From the NCBI RefSeq assembly GCF_042263505.1, contig NZ_JBHKFI010000020.1:17197-81196 (forward strand): DNA of 64,000 nucleotides. The letters are read 5' to 3'. How positions within the stretch are numbered: the stretch's first letter is position 1; the number at the start of each line of letters is the position of its first letter. Shown here piece by piece: positions 60,714 to 64,000 of the stretch. This stretch comes from Bacillus_BE sp042263505. Lineage in GTDB: Bacteria; Bacillota; Bacilli; Bacillales; Cytobacillaceae. The position numbers and the translations under genes were made by a program. The notes beneath the pieces were generated by a model. That model saw only the letters and a program-made list of their open reading frames with translations, had not been told where the DNA came from and did not search any database.

Positions 60714-62656
60714 ATAAGACAATCGGAATTTTAGCACATGTGGATGCAGGAAAAACGACTTTTTCAGAGCAATTGCTTTATCATACAAAATCAATTAAAT
60801 CACGAGGTCGCGTCGATCATCAAAGCACTTTTCTAGATCGTCATGAAATTGAAAAGCAACGTGGAATCACGATTTTTGCGGATCAGGGAATTTTCAAATA
60901 TGGGGATTCAACCTATTACATAATTGATACTCCCGGACATGTTGATTTTTCCCCTGAAATGGAGCGAGCCATTCAAGTAATGGATTTTGCGATTATCGTG
61001 ATAAGTGCAGTGGAAGGGATTGAGGGTCATACCGAAACAGTTTGGCATTTATTAAAAAAACATCATATTCCAACTTTTTTCTTCATCAATAAAATCGATC
61101 GGACAGGAGCAAATGTTGATCAAGTAGTGGAGAAAATTCGGCGGCAGTTTACTGAACATGTTTGTGATATTACTACTGCTTTTTCAAATGGTGAGATGGA
61201 GCAAGAATTAATTGAATTTATTGCAGAGCGGGATGAGGAATTACTCGAGTATTATTTCCAAAATGGCTATGAGCCAAAACTGTGGCTGCGAAAAATGCAA
61301 GATTTGATTAAAGAAAATCAAATATACCCGTATGCAAGTGGTTCTGCACTGCAGGACATTGGGATAAAAAGCTTTTTGCAAGGCTTTGATTCCTTGACTA
61401 TTACGGATTTTGATCATTACGCTCCGTTTTCTGGAAGGGTCTATAAAATTCGCTATGACGAAAGTGGCTCAAGAATGACTTTTATGAAGGCATTAAGTGG
61501 CCAGTTACATGTTCGTGATTTGCTTACTTATGGTTCACTGCAAGAGGAGGAAAAAATAACGCAAATTCGCAAAATTAACGGATCCCAATTTCAGCAGGTC
61601 AATCAAATCTTCGCTGGGGAGCTTTTTGCCGTTACAGGGTTAACCAATGCAAAGGTTGGCGATGGAGTAGGAGGGTTAAAGGAACAATCTGAATATGAAA
61701 TGATCCCAACCCTTAGATCCAAGGTGGTTTTTGAATCAGGAGTGAATCGAAAAGAAGGCTTAAAATTTTTTCGTATTCTTGAAGCAGAGGATCCCTCATT
61801 GAACGTTAGTTGGGATGAGGGACTTCAAGAAATCCATCTTCAAGTCATGGGGAAAATTCAACTGGAAGTATTAAAAGAAGTAGTCATGGATCGATTTCAA
61901 CTAAGGGTTTCATTTGAAAAACCGGAGATTCTTTATAAGGAAACAATTCATTCACACGTAAAGGGATATGGGCATTTTGAGCCGCTGCGGCATTATGCGG
62001 AGGTACATTTACGGCTAGAGGAAGGTAAGAGAAATAGTGGAATTGTGTTTGAAAGCGAGTGCCATACAGATGATTTAGTGATTGGATATCAGAATTTAAT
62101 CCGACAGCATGTTTTGGAGCGAGAGCATCATGGCATTTTAACCGGATCCCCCATTACTGATTTGAAAGTCACCCTGCTTACGGGGAGAGCTCATAATAAA
62201 CATACCTCTGGTGGAGATTTTCGTGAAGCAGTTTTAAGAGCCTTGAGGCAAGGGCTGGAAAAAGCAGATAATCATCTTCTTGAGCCCTATTACAAATTTA
62301 AGATTATCGTGGATATTGACCAGATGGGTCGCGTATTATCCGATATTCAAACGGCATTTGGGCGGTTTTGTTCGCCACAGACTGAGGGAGAAAAAGCGAT
62401 ATTGACTGGTATCGTGCCTGTTGCGACTTTTATCGATTATAGTGTTAAATTAGCGTCTTTTACTCAAGGAAAGGGTCGAATTAGCTTAAGCTTTGCTGGC
62501 TATGATAAGTGTCATAATGAACAGGAAATAATCGAGCAGAGCCAATATGATAGAAATGCAGATCCTGAATACACCTCATCCTCTATTTTTTGTGCAAAAG
62601 GGCAAAGCTTTTCTGTTAAATGGGATGAGGCGGAAGAACGGATGCATTGTTTATAA
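60710..62656 (+). CDS. TetM-like ribosomal protection GTPase
   Basis: 648 residues starting MNKTIGILAHVDAGKTTFSE. GTPase motifs: G1 AHVDAGKT, G2 region EKQRGITIF, G3 DTPGHVDF, G4 NKIDR. The EF-G-like domains follow, with the TetM-type domain IV/V (LTGRAHNKHTSGGDFREAVL; FCSPQTEGEKAILTGIVPVA). The size is that of TetM/TetO rather than EF-G (about 690), and there is no EF-Tu/rpsL context, so it is a ribosome rescue/tetracycline-protection paralogue. It is more divergent than clinical Tet(M); actual resistance is not proven. The leader (hairpin, promoter, mini-ORF) suggests induction. Confidence 0.88.
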   Translation: MNKTIGILAHVDAGKTTFSEQLLYHTKSIKSRGRVDHQSTFLDRHEIEKQRGITIFADQGIFKYGDSTYYIIDTPGHVDFSPEMERAIQVMDFAIIVISAVEGIEGHTETVWHLLKKHHIPTFFFINKIDRTGANVDQVVEKIRRQFTEHVCDITTAFSNGEMEQELIEFIAERDEELLEYYFQNGYEPKLWLRKMQDLIKENQIYPYASGSALQDIGIKSFLQGFDSLTITDFDHYAPFSGRVYKIRYDESGSRMTFMKALSGQLHVRDLLTYGSLQEEEKITQIRKINGSQFQQVNQIFAGELFAVTGLTNAKVGDGVGGLKEQSEYEMIPTLRSKVVFESGVNRKEGLKFFRILEAEDPSLNVSWDEGLQEIHLQVMGKIQLEVLKEVVMDRFQLRVSFEKPEILYKETIHSHVKGYGHFEPLRHYAEVHLRLEEGKRNSGIVFESECHTDDLVIGYQNLIRQHVLEREHHGILTGSPITDLKVTLLTGRAHNKHTSGGDFREAVLRALRQGLEKADNHLLEPYYKFKIIVDIDQMGRVLSDIQTAFGRFCSPQTEGEKAILTGIVPVATFIDYSVKLASFTQGKGRISLSFAGYDKCHNEQEIIEQSQYDRNADPEYTSSSIFCAKGQSFSVKWDEAEERMHCL

Positions 62657-63047
62657 AAAGCTGTGCCTTTCTCTAGTAGGAGGGCAAAGTTTTTTTTCGC
62701 CTTATGTGGAACTATATCTATATTAAGATAGAAGACATTTTAAGAATTAAATGCAAATGCTCACTTTGCAAAGGAAATTATTGGGTATCACCTATGGAAT
62801 TGTAGACTGAAGTTCTTCATGCTGGATTTCAGACAGAGGAAAACTAGAAGCCAAATTCTGGATCTTCCTTATATTTGAATCCGCACTAGAGATACTTTCT
62901 TTGACTAAGGTTTAATAACAAGTTAATATGGAGTAATTCAGACAAACCTTCCAAAATCCCCATATGACACACTAGATCCAATCATTTTTATGAAGAGTTT
63001 ATTGCAAAATTGCGTATAAAAATTACATCATGAAAGGAGGAGTATGA
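62657..63047. other. Intergenic stretch after the GTPase gene
   Basis: A loose hairpin with a T-run (about 62660-62697, TGCCT...GGGCA then TTTTTTTT) probably ends the gene. The rest shows nothing recognisable. Confidence 0.45.
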
Positions 63048-63296
63048 ATGGGAATTGTCGTGGTCGAAATATGTGACGGCAGCCTTATTAATTCCATCAA
63101 TATCGAGGAAATATTGGAAACCGAATATCCGGAGGTTGCGGTCATAACGAGTGATTGCCTTTCATTTTGTGGGATGTGTGCCAAAAGTCCATATGCCATT
63201 GTCAACGGAAAGCGAATATTTGCAAAAACAGCATCAGCATGTTTAGAGTTAATCAAAAAGCAAATTGAATCAGAACTGGCCATTTATCATAATTAA
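63048..63296 (+). CDS. DUF1450 (YuzB-like) small protein
   Basis: 82 residues with GAAAGGAGG before the ATG. VVVEICDGSLINSINIEEIL, CLSFCGMCAKSPYAIVNGKR and a C-terminal helix are the conserved DUF1450 pattern; the CxxxCxxC cysteines (C-LSF-C-GM-C) suggest a thiol or metal site within a thioredoxin/ferredoxin-like fold. Function unknown; cytoplasmic. Confidence 0.85.
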   Translation: MGIVVVEICDGSLINSINIEEILETEYPEVAVITSDCLSFCGMCAKSPYAIVNGKRIFAKTASACLELIKKQIESELAIYHN

Positions 63297-63429
63297 AAAT
63301 AGGAATGAATGTGAATATCCACTTTTACAGGACTCTCCACACCGAATCCCCATTAAATAGGTTGTGTCAAGAAGTTTGTGTATGAAGAATATACTCTCAG
63401 TAATCCACTATTTATATTATTTTATTGAG

Positions 63430-63463
63430 GGGGAGTATGAGGGAAGCTTCCCTCATACTCCCC
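63430..63463. repeat. Perfect 34-bp palindrome inside the IS end
   Basis: GGGGAGTATGAGGGAAG followed at once by its exact complement, 17 bp each, with no loop. It lies between the IS end and the transposase stop codon, where it could stop transcription entering the element. Confidence 0.85.
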
Positions 63464-63481
63464 TTTGCGCTGAATTTATTC

Positions 63482-64000
63482 CTAAATGAACTCTATTTTA
63501 TATCTCTTACAAAACATCTTTTCAATGTCCTTACTCGCTAATATAAAGCCAGGTAACCTTTTGGTTGACCAATGTTCATTGTAATGATGGGAAGTTAGAA
63601 AAACTATCTTCTCTACAGCTTCAATACTTGGCAAACTATTCATGGTCTTTAATCGTTTACGAATCTCCTTATTTGTCCTCTCAATTAGATTCGTAGTATA
63701 AATATATTTTCGAATTTGCTTTGGATACTTAAAAAATGTAAGGAGGGCGGGGAGATCTGTTTCCCAAGACTCGACTTCTTTTTTGTACTTTTTCCCCCAT
63801 TTTTTTTTTGCTTTATTAAAGGCTGCCTCTGCTTGTACTTGTTCTTGAGATTGATATATTGCTTTAAAATCGGTAGCTATTTCAGCTTGATCTTTTTTTC
63901 TCACTTTAGATAACAAATTACGCATTTTATGGACCACACATCGTTGCACATCTGCCATAGGAAAAGTATCTCGGAAGGCTGTTTCTAATCCTGTTAGGCC
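63482..64000 (-). CDS. IS256-family transposase, partial (C-terminal part)
   Basis: The visible 173 codons run GLTGLETAFRDTFPMADVQR, CVVHKMRNLLSKVRKKD, then KKWGKKYKKEVESWETDLPA, then YIYTTNLIERTNKEIRKRLK to the stop. RCVVHKMRN and the block TTNLIERTNKEIRKR, holding the third acidic residue of the DDE triad, identify the IS256/Mutator-type transposase. The N-terminus with the first two Asp residues is outside the window. The frame is intact as far as seen, so the element may be active. Confidence 0.92.
   Translation of the reverse strand, partial: GLTGLETAFRDTFPMADVQRCVVHKMRNLLSKVRKKDQAEIATDFKAIYQSQEQVQAEAAFNKAKKKWGKKYKKEVESWETDLPALLTFFKYPKQIRKYIYTTNLIERTNKEIRKRLKTMNSLPSIEAVEKIVFLTSHHYNEHWSTKRLPGFILASKDIEKMFCKRYKIEFI

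Larger units (their letters stand above)
63360..64000 (-). mobile_element. IS256-family insertion sequence (3' end; continues beyond the window)
   Basis: The left boundary is the terminal inverted-repeat-like GGTTGTGTCAAGAAGTTTGT at 63360-63379. The transposase is read leftwards and is cut by the window edge. The other end is not in the window, so target duplication cannot be checked. Confidence 0.8.

Overview
The window looks like a chromosomal segment of a low-GC, endospore-forming Bacillaceae (Bacillus or Neobacillus type). The main evidence is the right half. Its order tkt, sirA, yneF, (PH-domain protein, ABC pair), Spo0E-like ynzD, ccdA, yneI, ccdC, yneK follows the Bacillus subtilis tkt-yneK neighbourhood, and SirA and Spo0E-like phosphatases are sporulation-specific. 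Shine-Dalgarno sites are strong (AGGAGG-like), TTG/GTG starts are frequent, and intrinsic terminators end most transcription units.

Left part (1-9.4 kb): a polymorphic-toxin island. Two full-length toxin genes (260-1954 and 5529-7199) share almost the same N-terminal and pre-toxin regions but carry different nuclease tips (an HHII-type HNH tip and an LHH tip). Each is followed by its own SMI1/KNR4 immunity gene. A third trunk copy is a fragment (2765-3120). A bare nuclease tip without a trunk, next to a YezG-like immunity gene, sits at 7950-8976. Between them are a TetR regulator with a small membrane protein, and a Pro/Gly-rich coat-like protein.

9.4-16 kb: an accessory, decaying stretch. 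It holds a frameshifted small gene, an SDR gene lacking the usual catalytic residues, relics of a transposase, a helicase, an HTH protein and an acetyltransferase, several small hypothetical genes, and a TetR/SRPBCC pair with a perfect palindromic operator.

16-35 kb: miscellaneous metabolism and stress genes. These are secreted GlpQ, an acyl-CoA dehydrogenase/acyl-CoA ligase operon with a TetR gene, a BcrC-like PAP2 phosphatase, a YyaP-like reductase, an XRE-cupin regulator overlapping a YczE-like membrane gene, a large RND exporter (SwrC type), and small hypothetical genes. Two copies of a structured element with GUCCU-loop hairpins lie on opposite strands (15.5 and 28.5 kb). Compensatory base changes between them argue for a folded RNA. 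A terminator-like dispersed repeat occurs three times within 1.65 kb near 22-23.6 kb.

35-41 kb: anaerobic fermentation genes adhE and pflB, but no pflA beside pflB.

41-64 kb: the conserved tkt-yneK block. A complete xylose island (xylR, xylA, transporter, xylB, aldose epimerase) lies between ccdC and yneK, with a XylR operator and cre sites. After it comes a helically phased array of eleven TTCGCGAA-type palindromes every 19-21 bp (59.54-59.75 kb), for which I know no described function. A TetM-like ribosomal protection GTPase follows, with an unusual leader (hairpin, extended -10 promoter, two-codon upstream ORF). The window ends inside an IS256-family element.
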